Shown here: piece by piece, positions 13,646-26,588 of the stretch | Layout: each line of letters opens with the position of its first letter | Numbering within the stretch: position 1 is the stretch's first letter | NCBI GenBank assembly: GCA_039090855.1 | Contig: CM077034.1 | Location: 12,413,970-12,477,969, forward strand | Origin: Macrothele yani | Lineage: Eukaryota > Arthropoda > Arachnida > Araneae > Macrothelidae | Direction of reading: 5' to 3' | DNA: 64,000 nucleotides | Translations under genes and position numbers: made by a program | The notes under the pieces: generated by a model | The model's database searches: none | What the model saw: the letters and a program-made list of their open reading frames with translations, nothing else | What the model was told of the DNA's origin: nothing

Positions 13646-15578
13646 CAGGGCGCAATTTCACCGATTAGCAAATAGCTAGTGAAAAATAAAATTTGCTACT
13701 GAAAAAAAATTGCAGTAGCAAATATTGCTAGTAAGGTAATTTTTTTATTTAAAGTCACCAAAAATCATTATTAATCCACGAAGTTTACATAAGTTTCTAT
13801 TATCACTTGTTAAAATAGCAACGATCAGCGATTCTTTCGACACTTAATACCCATCCTCCCCATATCTTTCATCCCTTCCAGTGGAAACTGTCGTACATTG
13901 AAACTCCTCCATTGTGCCCTCATTGGTCTATTGCAGAAACTGAACGTGATGTCGGCAATGGTTGCTGTGGCAACCCAGAGGTCTGGGATTTATCGGTTGT
14001 TTGACCACCTGCTCTGCCACCCTCCCTTCTTTTGCCCCACGAACTTTGTCCTCAACTCCTGTCGTACCCTAAGCGAAGCGATCTCCTACTTCCACAAGTC
14101 TGGATAGTCGTGCATACATCAAATACTGCGCTCTAATGATCTGTGATGAATAAGCTAGAATAATTCCACCTATTCGGACAGTAGACAAAACCGAAAGAAG
14201 CAAACCAAAATGTTACTGGAAAATAGCCTGCCAACACTGGCAAAAGTCTTATCCATAGTAACTAGCCTTATTGCGTGGCATAGATAGACGTTTTTTTACG
14301 AAACGTGTTCGTGGAGGGGGTAAACGATTACGGAAGAAACTTTTGCTTCGTCTGACTTCTGGTTTTGGAAATTTTCCTTGTATTTTCAAGCTGAAATACA
14401 AATATTTATCCAGTAAAATGTTAATGAGCAATAATACTTGACAGAGGCAACATCGTGATAAAAATAAATAAATATGATTACGGAAAAAATCCGAATTCCG
14501 TCGACCTTTAGTTTTCTAGTTTCGTAAAGTCGGAATTCCAATAATAACGAAAAAAGCCGGAATTCCTTGAATTCGCGGAAGAATCTCATGCCTGAAGATT
14601 ACAGAAAAATTTTGCAGCAGCCAACTTCCGTTTTTGCAAATTGTTCTCCACAGTTTCAAGCTAAAATGCAAACATTTATGCAATAAAATGATATTTAACA
14701 AGAAAAGCGGACACAAAGACAACATTGGGAGAAAAATTTGCTATTACGACAAAATTTTCTTACTCTGTTTCACTACTGTGTTCGAAAGTTTTGAAGCACG
14801 AAATTTCGTCTCCAGATGGAAAACGACCCCTCCCAAATATCTATCTTCAGAATGATCTAACTGATGACAAAAAAAAAAAAAAGTGGAATTCCGTGAATCC
14901 ATGTAAAAATCTAGTGTATATCATAAAAATAACAGCAAAAGAAAAATTTGAAACAAAATGAAAATTTGTAGAATCCGTAGTTTTGATAGTGAGTTTCGTA
15001 GTCAGACAACTAATTCTGTAGAAACTACGGCATTGTGTGGTAGTTGGCAGATATGAAGTGTGTAGAAGTTAAGCAGAAATTTGTGCGATACTTCCACTTA
15101 GTACTGCATGTTGTGAGGTGGGATTCAGTTTTTTAAAAAGAATACAAGGGGATTGGAGGAACAATTTGTCTGTTGAAACTTTAAATGCTCTGATGACAAT
15201 TGAAATAAAAGGGCCACAAGAAGAGATTTTTAATCCAGTCAGCAGGTTATAAAGTGGTATGATGACAGTCAGACACCCTGAGCGTAAACCATATGGGAAG
15301 AAATCTGAATTAGAATGTCAGTGAAATGTATTCATGTGGTATGAGAATTTGTTAGAAATTAATAATATAGTCACTAAAATTATCTAAGATTCTATTCATT
15401 ATTAAAAAAGGTAAGTCAAAATATTTATACACATATTTAAATTTCTGTGTAACTTTATTAGAAAATAAGTTACGATGTGATTTAGTTTTACTTGCTAGTC
15501 ATGCAAATGTTTTGCTAGCAAACTATTTGGTCACTAGCAAAATTTGCTAGCGAGCAAAAAAGATGAAATCTTGCCCTG
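13646..15578 (+). mobile_element. hAT element, copy 2, non-autonomous
   Basis: The ends are CAGGGCGCAATTTCACC and the reverse complement of CAGGGCAAGATTTCATC, with an exact 8-bp target duplication gttaacac at 13638-13645 and 15579-15586. It is homologous over its ends and C-terminal transposase fragment (15050-15325, with an internal stop after CCEVGFSFF-like residues and near the end) to copy 1, but it keeps a longer repeat-D interior (14226-15056). It sits in the unclassified transposase gene copy B. Confidence 0.95.
14226..15056 (-). repeat. Repeat family D inside hAT copy 2
   Basis: One end reads cctgccaacactggc (14226) and the other is the reverse complement of tcatatctgccaactacc (15056), suggesting TCATAYCTGCCAAC-type terminal inverted repeats. 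The interior holds repeated modules with ttccgcgaattc near 14570 and the phrase taaaatgcaaacatttatgc. Copy 1 has the shorter version at about 11507-12050, and a large version lies at about 22645-26613. No coding potential is recognised. Confidence 0.7.
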
Positions 15579-16900
15579 GTTAACACTGGGGACAATTTGC
15601 TTTAATGTGTGTCAGCAGCAAGTGTGTTTGGAACATGTTCACTGCAACCATGTTGTGGTACAAGTTATTACTAATCACACACAATGCATTGGCTGAGAAA
15701 TTTGCCTTTTTGTTTGCAATACTACACTAATGGATGAACAGTAGCTTGTTGGTTTTCCCAGTGTGGTAGCTTTAGATCTCATCTTGAACTACAAAAGTAA
15801 AGTTTTCTGCAATGTCTGCAAGAATAATACATTCAGTTTCATTGAGTTCTTCTTTTCTTTCAGGGACAGTTTGTGCTTTTGCTGTACAATGGTGAGTCTT
15901 AAGTAAAACAAGCTTTTTAGTGAGGGATGGGGAAAAAAAAATCTTTTACCGGTTGAACAACAGTGATCATTTCAGCCCGATCTGTAGTGGTCTACTGTTT
16001 AAAGACTGTATTGTCTGGCCTGGTATCTGTATTTTCAAATTCTTGCATCAAATCTTGGAGGGGCCTCCCTTCCTGGACATTTAACACATTTGCCCATCAT
16101 ACAGTTGTAACTATTCATGTCACAAACAAGCATGTCAAGAAGGTCCTTGTAATTAATACTAAGTTTTGCCCCATCAATCATGAGCTTAACATTTTGAATG
16201 GTACAAACAAGTGAGTTCCTGAGGATCCAGCAATGACACACCACTTAGGTCTGAGTTCTATGAATTGTGATCTTCCAATTTGGATTTTTCGCTTTGAACT
16301 CCACAAACAGTTCACCCAAATTGCAAAGAATAAATCACTTTAACTTTAATATTTCCTTTTATGAAGTCTTTTTGCTTGCACAGAGTAGGCTGTACTCATC
16401 ACTTTCATAAAATTCATGGACAATAGCTAATGTCTCTGTTTAAATGTCAGAACCAAACTTCCTTCCTAGCTCTGGTAGAATACCTTGATCTTCAACTAGA
16501 TCTCTTGTCAGCTTTACTAGACAATCAGATACGCTAAACTCAGTATTTATTCTTTTTTGAGTCCAAAAACTAGGTAGTAGTAAGTTAATTATTTTTACCC
16601 TCTCTCCTTTGTCTGTTACAGCACACTTCTTCAGTTTTGTTATTAATTCCTCAAACTAGTGTACTGCATCCACATTTTCTTCAGGCTCTTCTATTACTGT
16701 ATCAAAAGAAATCTCAAATTTCTTTTAAATGAATTTGAAATTTTCTGTCTTTGCTTTTTTTTTTAAGGTCTTGCAATAATATTCTTTCTGAGGTTAATTT
16801 TCTTATTTTAGATGGTGGTGAAATCCCTAATAAGAGCACAAGCAGCGTCTACATTTAGTAAATGCTCATCCTCTTTTTCGACATTTTCTAGTTGTAAAAA

Positions 16901-17400
16901 TATTTTTGTAACAGGTAGGATACAATGATTTACCAGGAACAAGCTCTAGGTTGCAGTCAGTTCATTTTGTTCAAAATATTCTTTTCTCAAGATTTACTTA
17001 AATTTTCGAGAAAATTTTGGCAAATTACGCAAAATTTTTTAAGACACGATGATTGGCTAAGAAAAACAATTTCCCAAATCCACCAATATCTTTTAAAGTT
17101 ACACCTAGTTTTTTTTTATTAAGAAATCTGTATCCTTCTACCTTAAGATAAAAATTCAGACTTAATTTTAAAAGATATCAACGCATTTTGGCGAAATTTG
17201 GGGCATCTGCTTTTCTCAGCAAATCCCAATATCTAAAAAAAAAAAAAAAAAAATATGCATAAGTAGCTGAACTTTTCAGAAAAAAACGTTTTCACATTTT
17301 AATTTCCAATAGAGGTCCACCACGAGCTTCCGATCTAGGAGTTAGCAATTGCCAGGAAAGCCCAACGCGTGGGAATAAGGCAAAGAGTGGGTTGGAGTGT
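16901..17400. repeat. Dispersed repeat E, + orientation copy
   Basis: The segment about 17020-17390 (containing aacgcattttggcgaaattt and tttaatttccaatagaggtc) is homologous to the reverse complement of 57110-57450. It is noncoding and contains long A-runs. No termini were resolved. Confidence 0.7.
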
Positions 17401-18078
17401 GATGCGGACATAGTTATAAATGTTTTCTTTTAAACTGGAATACCTACAATTTTAATGCATTAAAAAAATAGAAAATGAAGGAAAACTTTCACCCATGTTG
17501 TAACTGTACAATCTTACCCACAGTACTCTCAAAACTTCCTGGAAATACTTTTCTTTTGTTTTTATGCTGCTGTCTCCCGTCAAGCCCTAAGAATCATCTT
17601 AAAATGAAAACCAATAATCATTGCGGATGCTTTAAGACTTTTTGCAAGGCTGTATCTCTTAAACTACTTGAATCTCAAACTCAAAATTTTACTTAATGTT
17701 GCTTATAATAGAGTACCTTTAATGTGTGTAAATTTCAGATTTTTAAATAACTGCCCGCCAGAGATATTACTCTCAAATTTGCATTTTTTTTTTGAAAAAG
17801 TAAATTTTTACTGCCATGTAAAAAAAAAAAGAGTATGCAACTCTCGTGTTTAAAATCTTTAGCAGACTATTTGTATATATGTACTTCCAAAAAAAATTTA
17901 AATCTTAAATAAGTTGCCTTTCCCCCTTAATAAAACCACCCCGAAAATGACATTTTTAGCGATTTCAATGCAAAACTTTAAATAAAAAATTTATGGTGAA
18001 GAAATATTTTTAGAAGCATAGTATAATTGACAAAATAGTACCTTACAACGTGCTCTAGCATAACAATATTTGAAATTT
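17401..18078. other. Intron 1, no gene recognised
   Basis: AT-rich with A and T homopolymers; short open frames only. Confidence 0.5.
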
Positions 18079-18901
18079 CAGGGTTCCCACTGAACCTGGA
18101 AAACAGGGAAAACCTGGAATTCTCAGGGAATTTGAAAATGGTTCCAAAAATTAGGGAAAACTCAGGGAAAATTACCCTTTTTTTTTTGTAAAAATCAGGG
18201 AAAATCCCCCTCCCTTTTTTTTTTGTAAAAATCAATGGATACCTTATTAAACCAAAAAAAAAAAAAAACTTATTTTTTCAAGATTTCAAACTCTTGCTTG
18301 CAATTACTGCCTGCCTAGAATTTGGTAGATCATATATTCAGTTATATTGAGTTTTTAAAATTGTCAGTTATTAGGCTTTTGTTCAATTTCTGTAGGCAGT
18401 TATAACATGGAACAATTGGCTCCTGCTTGAAGAAACACTTCACAGAAGAACCAACCAAATGATGGATCAAAGTCCTTTGTCTGTTGGTTCTCTTGAAACA
18501 TGTTTCTTTGAACAGAGCCATTCCATCATTAAGCTTAGATGCATTGTGTTATAGAAAAACTGAAACTATTCAACTGGCAGATTTTTTCTTACATATGACC
18601 TGTTTCTATGGTAATGTCTTTACAAAATTCAGTGTCTGTAGTATTCACAAAAGTTAACGGAACTTTGGTACAGAAAATAATGTGCACAGTTAGTTGTTAT
18701 TAATGAAAAGCAGGTAATTTTATAAAGACAAATTACGTAAAGAATTTACAAATGTGTGCTTCGGTGAGAAAAATGAATGGAATGGAATGGAATGAAATGT
18801 AGCAATTCTTTGTAACATGCCACTCTGGAAAACTTTAAAAACCACCTGGAGAACCTGGAAAAGTCAAAGAATTTTTTCATTACTTTTCAGTGGGAACCCT
18901 G
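18079..18901. mobile_element. CAGGGTTCCCACT-type MITE, copy 1
   Basis: It starts CAGGGTTCCCACTgaacctgg and ends with the reverse complement of CAGGGTTCCCACT. A possible 5-bp target duplication aattt flanks it (18074-18078, 18902-18906). Subterminal repeats of aacctggaa and cagggaa are present. The interior contains gatggatcaaagtcctttgt, which becomes the tandem unit in copy 3 (55045-57001). hAT-like by its CAGGG ends, by inference; no transposase. Confidence 0.88.
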
Positions 18902-20340
18902 AATTTTGTCCTAGGACGGACACCACAGCTGAGATAATGAAGCTACCGCTAACCCTTACATGTGCCAAAAACGCCATACGCCAAGATACAAAAATGGCCA
19001 TGTTGAAAGAAATGTAAATAAAAATAAAACGATAGTGGTTTTGAACTATCAACAAATAGGCAAACAGCATGCAAAATATAAAAAAAAATTAAAAATGGGC
19101 AAGCAACAAGCATTGTACCACTTCATATGGATTGACCTTTGTTTGATTTCTACGAAAAATTACAATCTTATATTATTAAATGTAGTTGGTTCACATCATA
19201 AAGTGTGCATTATATTCCCGAAAAATTGGGCGGAGGGGGGGTCCTTTACGTTGGGGATCCCAGACTAAAAATCTGGGGGGTCTTGACCCCCACCCCTCTG
19301 GTTGTTACGCCTATGGCTGGACAATTGCACTTCAAAGTATACGAAAGTCCCAGTAACAAACCAGAATCTTTCCAGGGCAAACTCAAAAGTAAGGATGAGG
19401 AAACTTTGAGGTTCGCCTCTAGTGATGACGCAGTGATTGATACGGATTCGTCAGACCGATTTACTGAATAGTTTATAACGACAACACACACACACAGTTA
19501 ATGCAGTATTTAAGATGCTTCTCAAACTAAAATATATTTCTTAAGATAAAATTGTACTGAAATTGAAGACACAGTTGCGGTTTAAAATATTTTTGTGAAT
19601 ACATTGTGAATGAAATATTCTCATGTGCATATCAGCCAGGTTTTACGGTTTACCCGTAAAACTTACGGAAATTCTACTTGTTTTACGGTTGTATTACGGA
19701 CGGCATATTTTACAGATCACGAGGTTTTTTTTACCTTTTCCTCTCTTTTTTTTTTTTTTTTTTTTTCCGGTTGAATGCAATTTTGAGGGACTAAAGTTTC
19801 CCCAAAAAGTGCACCGGGATATTTTGATTTTGCTGATCACATTTTCACCCACTTCTTTGTCGTTAAACCTCTCTGCTTGCAGCCTAGCTGAAAAGACTAG
19901 GTAAATCACTGTAGGATTAGGATTGGCTAAGAGAAATTAAAAATATCAGCCTTTTAAAATACTTTAAAATTGCGATTTTTAAGGTATTCTAACATGTCGG
20001 CACCAAATTTAAGGTGAAAACCTCTATTAAGTTGCTGCAATCGTGATAATTTCACAATTACATGTGACATTTTTATATTTATGTAGCCTAATAATAGCGT
20101 ACTAATAAAATAATTATATTTCAATTACATTTCAATTGCTGTAAGCATGAAATAGTGGCAAAAATATCTTAATTATAGCATATGAGATAGATTAAAATTG
20201 ATGAATCGTTTTCATAATCGGATTTTAATCGATAACTCCGATATATTGTCAATCGAATATGTCGATAGAAAGTTCACTGAAAATCTTTATGTATTTCAGT
20301 TCTTTAAAGATGGTAGGTCTGTATGTGGCCAATACGTCAT
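18902..20340. other. Intron 1, repeat debris without identified gene
   Basis: The stretch 19210-19316, with gttacgcctatggctgg and runs of G and C, resembles the terminal region of a degenerate transposon. A frame at 19318-19471 reads HFKVYESPSNKPESFQGKL and is Ser/Asp-rich at its end; I do not recognise it. A T-run of about 20 lies near 19748. Confidence 0.45.
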
Positions 20341-20497
20341 AATTAACACAGCAAACAGACGTCGCTGAATTGACTAATTACTGTTTCTCACGTAATATCA
20401 ATGGCATCAGAAAAAAAGAAAATTCCAAGTTTTCCAATGATTATTACGTGAGAAACAGTAATTAGTCAATTCAGCGATGTCTGATTGCTGTGTTAAT
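20341..20497. repeat. Hairpin-forming inverted repeat (55-bp arms)
   Basis: The left arm 20341-20395 (aattaacacagcaaacagac and onward) matches the reverse complement of 20443-20497 with two mismatches, separated by 47 bp that include an A-rich stretch. This could be a small foldback MITE. No target duplication was clearly visible. Confidence 0.9.
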
Positions 20498-20879
20498 TAT
20501 CATATTTTTGTGAAGATGCCACCCAACAGTATCAAATTCAACCTGGATCCATCCCCCCCCCCCCCACTCCCAAACACTTTATCTATATAAACATTCTACA
20601 AAAACTTCTAGGTTAAGTTGGCAACATCTGTAATGTTAATATTCTACTTAATCTGTAAAATGTAATCTATCAAAATGAATAATGTTCTAAAGATTGTTAA
20701 CTAGTCGTCAGTAACAACTACACACTTGTCTAAACATCCCCCCTTGCTGAAGTAAATGGCTGATGTGCCATTGGTTTAATATGTAATGAAGTAGAACCAG
20801 TAACTCAGTAGCATTATTTTGTGTAAAAGCCCTTCTGTCTGAAGTAAATTTGATTCGAAAATTTTGCTATATTTGGATC
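20498..20879. other. Intron 1, no gene recognised
   Basis: Contains a 13-base C-run at about 20555-20567 and otherwise unassigned AT-rich DNA. Confidence 0.5.
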
Positions 20880-21570
20880 CCTTTGCCTTCATACGTACCT
20901 TAACGACGAAGGCTGACTAGCATTCAAAGTATAGGCCATCGTGTTGCACCGTCTTTAGCCATCTGTCTGCCAGTTATTCGATTCTGCAGCGGCACCTGTT
21001 CTCGTTCTTCGAGGCGAAGAACTTCAACCTAGCTGCCACCACCTCCTGGTTGTTGAAGTGCCGCCCGCAAAGGAGGTGGGGCCATGGACCGGGAAAAGTA
21101 ATCCTACCGGGCAAGGTCTGAACTTATATGCTAGGTGTAGCATCAGTTAGATGCCCTCAAATGTCTGGAGTTAAAAGCCCGGGTCATTCGCCCAGTATAA
21201 GGCCTAGTGTTGTCCTGCTGTAGGAGAGTGCGCTCTCTGTTCACCAGTACCGGGTACTTCTCCAAAACAGCACACATCCGGTCCCGCCGCCGTCTGGAAC
21301 AAGCTCGTAATGGATTATCCCCTCGAATATTCCACCAGATGGCGTGCCCGACCTTGGCTGTTCACTGAGGTTTCTGTCGCCTGTCTTGCAACCCCATCTG
21401 GTTGCAGTGCTGTGGTCCACGGAACCTTCCCCTTTCTCGTGACCAATGTTTCGCATTTCTTGAGTAGTGTTATGTCTGAGTTCAAACTCGCAAAGCAAAA
21501 AATGTTTTTCTGATTGGCCGGTTGCGGCCGTTCGTCTTTTTAGGCATTCCAAATAAGGACGGAGCAACAT
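20880..21570 (-). pseudogene. Decayed mariner transposase
   Basis: On the minus strand, in several frames, I read FLLCEFELRHNTTQEMRNIG (HTH region, about 21440-21500), SEQPRSGTP (about 21350), IIHYELVPDG (about 21300), then FNNQEVVAARLKFFASK and LADRWLKTVQHDGLYFEC (about 20925-21045). The order matches a mariner transposase from the paired HTH to the C terminus, with a large internal deletion including the HDNARPH block. No terminal inverted repeats were found. It is older and more damaged than the other mariners here. Confidence 0.78.
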
Positions 21571-21754
21571 ACAATGCCTCTCACAGCAATGACTGTCCCT
21601 TTAGACTGAGTGCAGTGCGAGACTTGAACTAGTTTAAACACGCATGAAACATTGCAAAACTTTCGACTTGCCCTTATGTGAAAGACCATTTTTAAATACT
21701 TGTATGAAATGCGCTTTTTTTTTTTTTTTCCCCCTCTTGCACAGTGTTATGTAA

Positions 21755-22465
<711 letters not shown>

Positions 22466-22550
22466 ACTGCATTGATAAGCCATTACATTATGACCACCTA
22501 CCTAATAAGTTTGTAGGAGCCCCTTTAGCCCACAAAAGAGCTGCCATTCG

Positions 22551-23850
22551 GCAAGGCATTGATTCGACGAGGTGACGATAGGTATCCTATGACATCCGGT
22601 ACCATAATGTCAACAGCAGATCTTCCAGTTCCTGTACATTTCGGGGTGGTGGTTTAGCGCAAACCCGCTTTTTGTAATTGAACCACGAATATTTCATTCC
22701 TGAGATACTTCCGCGAATTCGCGGAATTCAGCATATTTCGTCATCATTTGGGTAAAACAGCTGCTGCTCGGCAAGGCATTGATTCGATAAGGTGACGATA
22801 GGTATCCTATGACATCGGGTACCATAATGTCAACAGCAGATCTTCCAGTTCCTGTACATTTCGGGGTGGTGGTTTAGCGCAAACCCGCTTTTTGAAGTTG
22901 AACCACGAATGTTTCATTCCTGAGATACTTCCGCGAATTTGTGGAATTCAGCCTTTTTTGTCATCATTTGGGTAAAACAGCTGCTGCTCGGCAAGGCATT
23001 GATTCGACGAGGTGACGATAGGTATCCTATGACATCCGGTACCATAATGTCAACAGCAGATCTTCCAGTTCCTGTACATTTCGGGGTGGTGGTTTAGCGC
23101 AAACCCGCTTTTTGTAATTGAACCACGGATATTTCATTCCTGAGATACTTCCGCGAATTCGCGGAATTCAGCATATTTCGTCATCATTTGGGTAAAACAG
23201 CTGCTGCTCGGCAAGGCATTGATTCGATAAGGTGACGATAGGTATCCTATGACATCGGGTACCATAATGTCAACAGCAGATCTTCCAGTTCCTGTACATT
23301 TCGGGGTGGTGGTTTAGCGCAAACCCGCTTTTTGAAGTTGAACCACGAATGTTTCATTCCTGAGATACTTCCGCGAATTTGTGGAATTCAGCCTTTTTGT
23401 CATCATTTGGGTAAAACAGCTGCTGCTCGGCAAGGCATTGATTCGATAAGGTGACGATAGGTATCCTATGACATCGGGTACCATAATGTCAACAGCAGAT
23501 CTTCCAGTTCCTGTACATTTCGGGGTGGTGGTTTAGCGCAAACCCGCTTTTTGAAGTTGAACCACGAATATTTCATTCGTGAGATACTTCCGCGAATTCG
23601 CGGAATTCAGCCTTTTTCGTCATCATTTGGGTAAAACAGCTGCTGCTCGGCAAGGCATTGATTCGACGAGGTGACGATAGGTATCCTATGACATCCGGTA
23701 CCATAATGTCAACAGCAGATCTTCCAGTTCCTGTACATTTCGGGGTGGTGGTTTAGCGCAAACCCGCTTTTTGAAGTTGAACCACGAATATTTCATTCAT
23801 GAGATGCTTCCGCAAATTCGCGGAATTCAGCCTTTTCGTCATCATTTGGG
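22551..23850. repeat. Six tandem units of 219-220 bp with alternating A/B types
   Basis: Unit starts (gcaaggcattgattcg) are at 22551, 22771, 22991, 23211, 23430 and 23650. Each unit joins about 100 bp of Tc1 C-terminal sequence to about 120 bp of repeat D, ending with ttcgtcatcatttgggtaaa. Units 1 and 3 share gattcgacgagg, catccggt and tttgtaattg; units 2 and 4 share gattcgataagg, catcgggt and ttgaagttg. That is a dimeric higher-order arrangement. Several units hold the perfect 18-bp palindrome TTCCGCGAATTCGCGGAA (for example 22709-22726). Confidence 0.93.
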
Positions 23851-25229
23851 TAAATCTCGAGACCGATGTCACTTTTTATTTTTGCATACATGAGATTTTT
23901 CCGCGAATTCGCGGGATTCAGCCTTTTTCGTCATCATTTGGGTTCCTTGAGATCGATGCAGAACCGAAGAGAAATTTTTGTGTGGGTAGGGGTCGTTTTC
24001 TGTCTGGTATCATATTTTGGGTATTGTCGAGATAAGTGCACAACTGAATGGCAATTTTTGGGGGGAGGGGTATAGTGGGGGAGGGATTCGTTTTCCATTT
24101 TAAGACTGAATTCCGCCCTTTGAAATTTTTGAAAAAGTTAGTGAAGATTTCTCATCGGTTTTTTTTTTCCCCTTGTTTCTTCAGCCCAGCATTCTTATAT
24201 TAATATATGGTTTTATTCCAAAAATACTGCATTTCAGCTAAAAAATGGAGAAAAAAAGTTTCCGAAAACGGAAGTCCAATCAAGGGGAAGATTTCTCACT
24301 GCAATTTTATATTTTTTTCTTCCAGCCAATGTTTTCACTATCCAGTGTTTTTAAATGTTACTTTCCACCATAAATGTTTGCACTTAAGCTTGATAAGGGA
24401 GGGGAAATTTTCCATAAACGGAAGTGACAAATTTGTTAGAATCGATGCATGGTGTTCGAATGTATTCATATTCTGTAAGTTTTACACCAATTTATTTAAA
24501 GTAGTGAAAGCTTTGATATCATGCATTCATGGTCCTCAGGCTAAAAGTTTTTCCATCATGATGGCTAAATTTGTCATGTCGTCTTCCGTCTGGGGATGGT
24601 ATTTCGTGTTTTAAAACTTTCGAAAAGGTAATTAAACAGAGTAAAAAATTTTTTTTGCTGTAATCGTGATTTTCTCTCTCCCAATGTTGCCTTTGTGTCC
24701 AGAATTCTTGTTAAATATCATTTCATTGTATAAATGTTTGTATTCCAACTTGGAACTGCAAGCAGCGATTTACGAAAACGGAAGTTAGACGGGGCGAAAA
24801 TTTCTCCGTAATCTTGAGGCATAAGATTCTTCCAGAAATTTGAGGAATTCCGCCTTTTTCATTATTTTGGTCATTCATGCGATCGACGCCCAAAGGAACA
24901 GAAATTTGTTTTGGGGTGGGGGAGCCTGGTGGTGACAGGGGGAAGGGTGTTTGGAGGACGGAACTCCATCCTTACAAAAACAGGTCGACGTTCAGATTTC
25001 TTCCGTAATCGTAATTTTTTTTTCTCACGATGTTACCTCTGTCTAACATTGTTAAATAACATTTCACTGAATAAATATTTCTATTTCAGCTTGAATATAA
25101 AGGGGGCGGTTTTCCAAAATTGCAAGTTCGACGAAGCAAATATTTCTCCTATAATCGCCCCCACCCTTCGCGATGCTCACTCTTTCCTGCATCTAGATAT
25201 GCCTCGCAATAATACTAGTTACTACTGAC
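23851..25229. repeat. Repeat family D modules
   Basis: Continuing from the array, modules recur with the phrase catgagattcttccgcgaattcg-like cores near 23889 and 24827 and ttaaatatcatttcattg-like phrases near 24712 and 25050. The modules match the interiors of the hAT copies at 11580-12050 and 14300-14990. The D terminus (ccaatgttggccggtatgac) lies at 26594-26613, beyond the SINE array. Open frames across it (for example 24207-24614) are not conserved between modules and are not genes. Confidence 0.7.
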
Positions 25230-25240
25230 AAGGCTCTTGC

Positions 25241-26588
25241 TGGCGCAGTGGTCTAAGCGATGGCCTTTGATCATTCGTCCGAAAGAAGTCCGGGTTCGAA
25301 TCCCGGTGTAGCATGGGTGTTGTGTTTGTCTTACGGCACTGGCTCTCTCCCTTCCCTGGAACCTGTAACCCTAAATTAGGAACGGGCGACTGCTTATAGC
25401 CCATTGAGTTGCTCACGGTGGTCGTTAAACCTCCAATAAAAAAAAAAAATGAGGCATGGATGTTGTGTTTGTCTTACGGCACTGGCTCTCTCCCTTCCCT
25501 GGAACCAGTGACCCTAAATTAGGGGCGGGCGACTGCTTATAGCCCATTGAGTTGCTCACGGTGGTCGTTAAACCTCCAATAAAAAAAATGATGAGGCATG
25601 GATGTGTTTGTCTTACGGCACTGGCTCTCTTCCTTCCCTGGAACCAGTGACCCTAAATTAAAGACGGGCGACTGCTTATAGCCCATTGAGTTGCTCACGG
25701 TGGTCGTTAAACCTCCAATCAAAAAAATGATGAGGCATGGATGTGTTTGTCTTACGGCACTGGCTCTCTTCCTTCCCTGGAACCAGTGACCCTAAATTAA
25801 AGACGGGCGACTGCTTATAGCCCATTGAGTTGCTCACGGTGGTCGTTAAACCTCCAATAAAAAAAAAAAATGATGAGGCATGGATGTTGTGTTTGTCTTA
25901 CGGCACTGGCTCTCTCCCTTCCCTGGAACCAGTGACCCTAAATTAGGGACGGGCGACTGCTTATAGCCCATTGAGTTGCTCACGGTGGTCGTTAAACCTC
26001 CAATAAAAAAAATGATGAGGCATGGATGTTGTGTTTGTCTTACGGCACTGGCTCTCTCCCTTCCCTGGAACCAGTGACCCTAAATTAGGGACGGGCGACT
26101 GCTTATAGCCCATTGAGTTGCTCACGGTAGTCATTAAACCTCCAATCAAAAAAAATGATGAGGCATGGATGTTGTGTTTGTCTTACGGCACTGGCTCTCT
26201 CCCTTCCCTGGAACCAGTGACCCTAAATTAGGGACTGGCGACTGCTTATAGCCCATTGAGTTGCTCACGGTGGTCGTTAAACCTCCAATAAAAAAAAATG
26301 ATGAGGCATGGATGTTGTGTTTGTCTTACGGCACTGGCTCTCTCCCTTCCCTGGAACCAGTGACCCTAAATTAGGGAAGGGCGACTGCTTATAGCCCATT
26401 GGGTTGCTCACGGTGGTCGTTAAACCTCCAATAAAAAAAAATGAGGCATGGATGTTGTGTTTGTCTTACGGCACTGGCTCTCCCCTTCCCTGGAACCAGT
26501 GGCCCTAAATTAGGGACGGGCGACTGCTTATAGCCCATTGAGTTGCTCACGGTGGTCGTTAAACCTCCAACCAAAAAAAAAAAAAAAA
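25241..26588 (+). repeat. SINE with nine tandem copies of its body
   Basis: A single tRNA-like head (A box tggcgcagtgg at 25241-25251, B box ggttcgaatcc at about 25291-25301) is followed by nine copies of the SINE body of about 140 bp, each ending cctccaat plus an A-run (cctccaa at about 25431, 25571, 25711, 25850, 25998, 26139, 26281, 26424 and 26564). Only copy one has a head; later copies restart at gaggcatggatg, just after the B box. The whole block is flanked by one target duplication aaggctcttgc (25230-25240, 26589-26599). It is located in repeat D. Confidence 0.95.

Larger units (their letters stand above)
13254..16900 (-). pseudogene. Unclassified transposase-like gene, copy B, split by a hAT insertion
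   Basis: The N-terminal half lies at about 15587-16900 (minus): a block RINTEFSVSDCLVKLTRDLV, then IQNVKLMIDGAKLSINYKDL and LLDMLVCDMNSYNCMMGKCV, then LADIAENFTFVVQDEI. The C-terminal part is at 13254-13637: HHKKDFGFDADWNFFESLHG, KNAYDGVGVTKQELTKASLQ and NYITLEHMYDICKKNIKQIT. The two halves are separated by the hAT element 13646-15578, and removing it with one copy of gttaacac rejoins them in order. Blocks correspond to those of copy A (9282-10850), and together the two copies define the family. Several stops and frameshifts make it inactive. Confidence 0.72.

Noticed and set aside
19318..19471. Ser/Asp-rich host exon
   Set aside because: Unrecognised protein, adjacent to G/C-rich transposon-like debris, and no clear splice sites.
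24207..24614. 135-codon frame in repeat D
   Set aside because: The frame is not kept in the homologous D modules at 11580-12050 and 14300-14990.
25241..25315. Functional tRNA gene
   Set aside because: A and B boxes are present, but the head is joined to a SINE body and A-tail and bounded by target duplications; no complete cloverleaf was evident.
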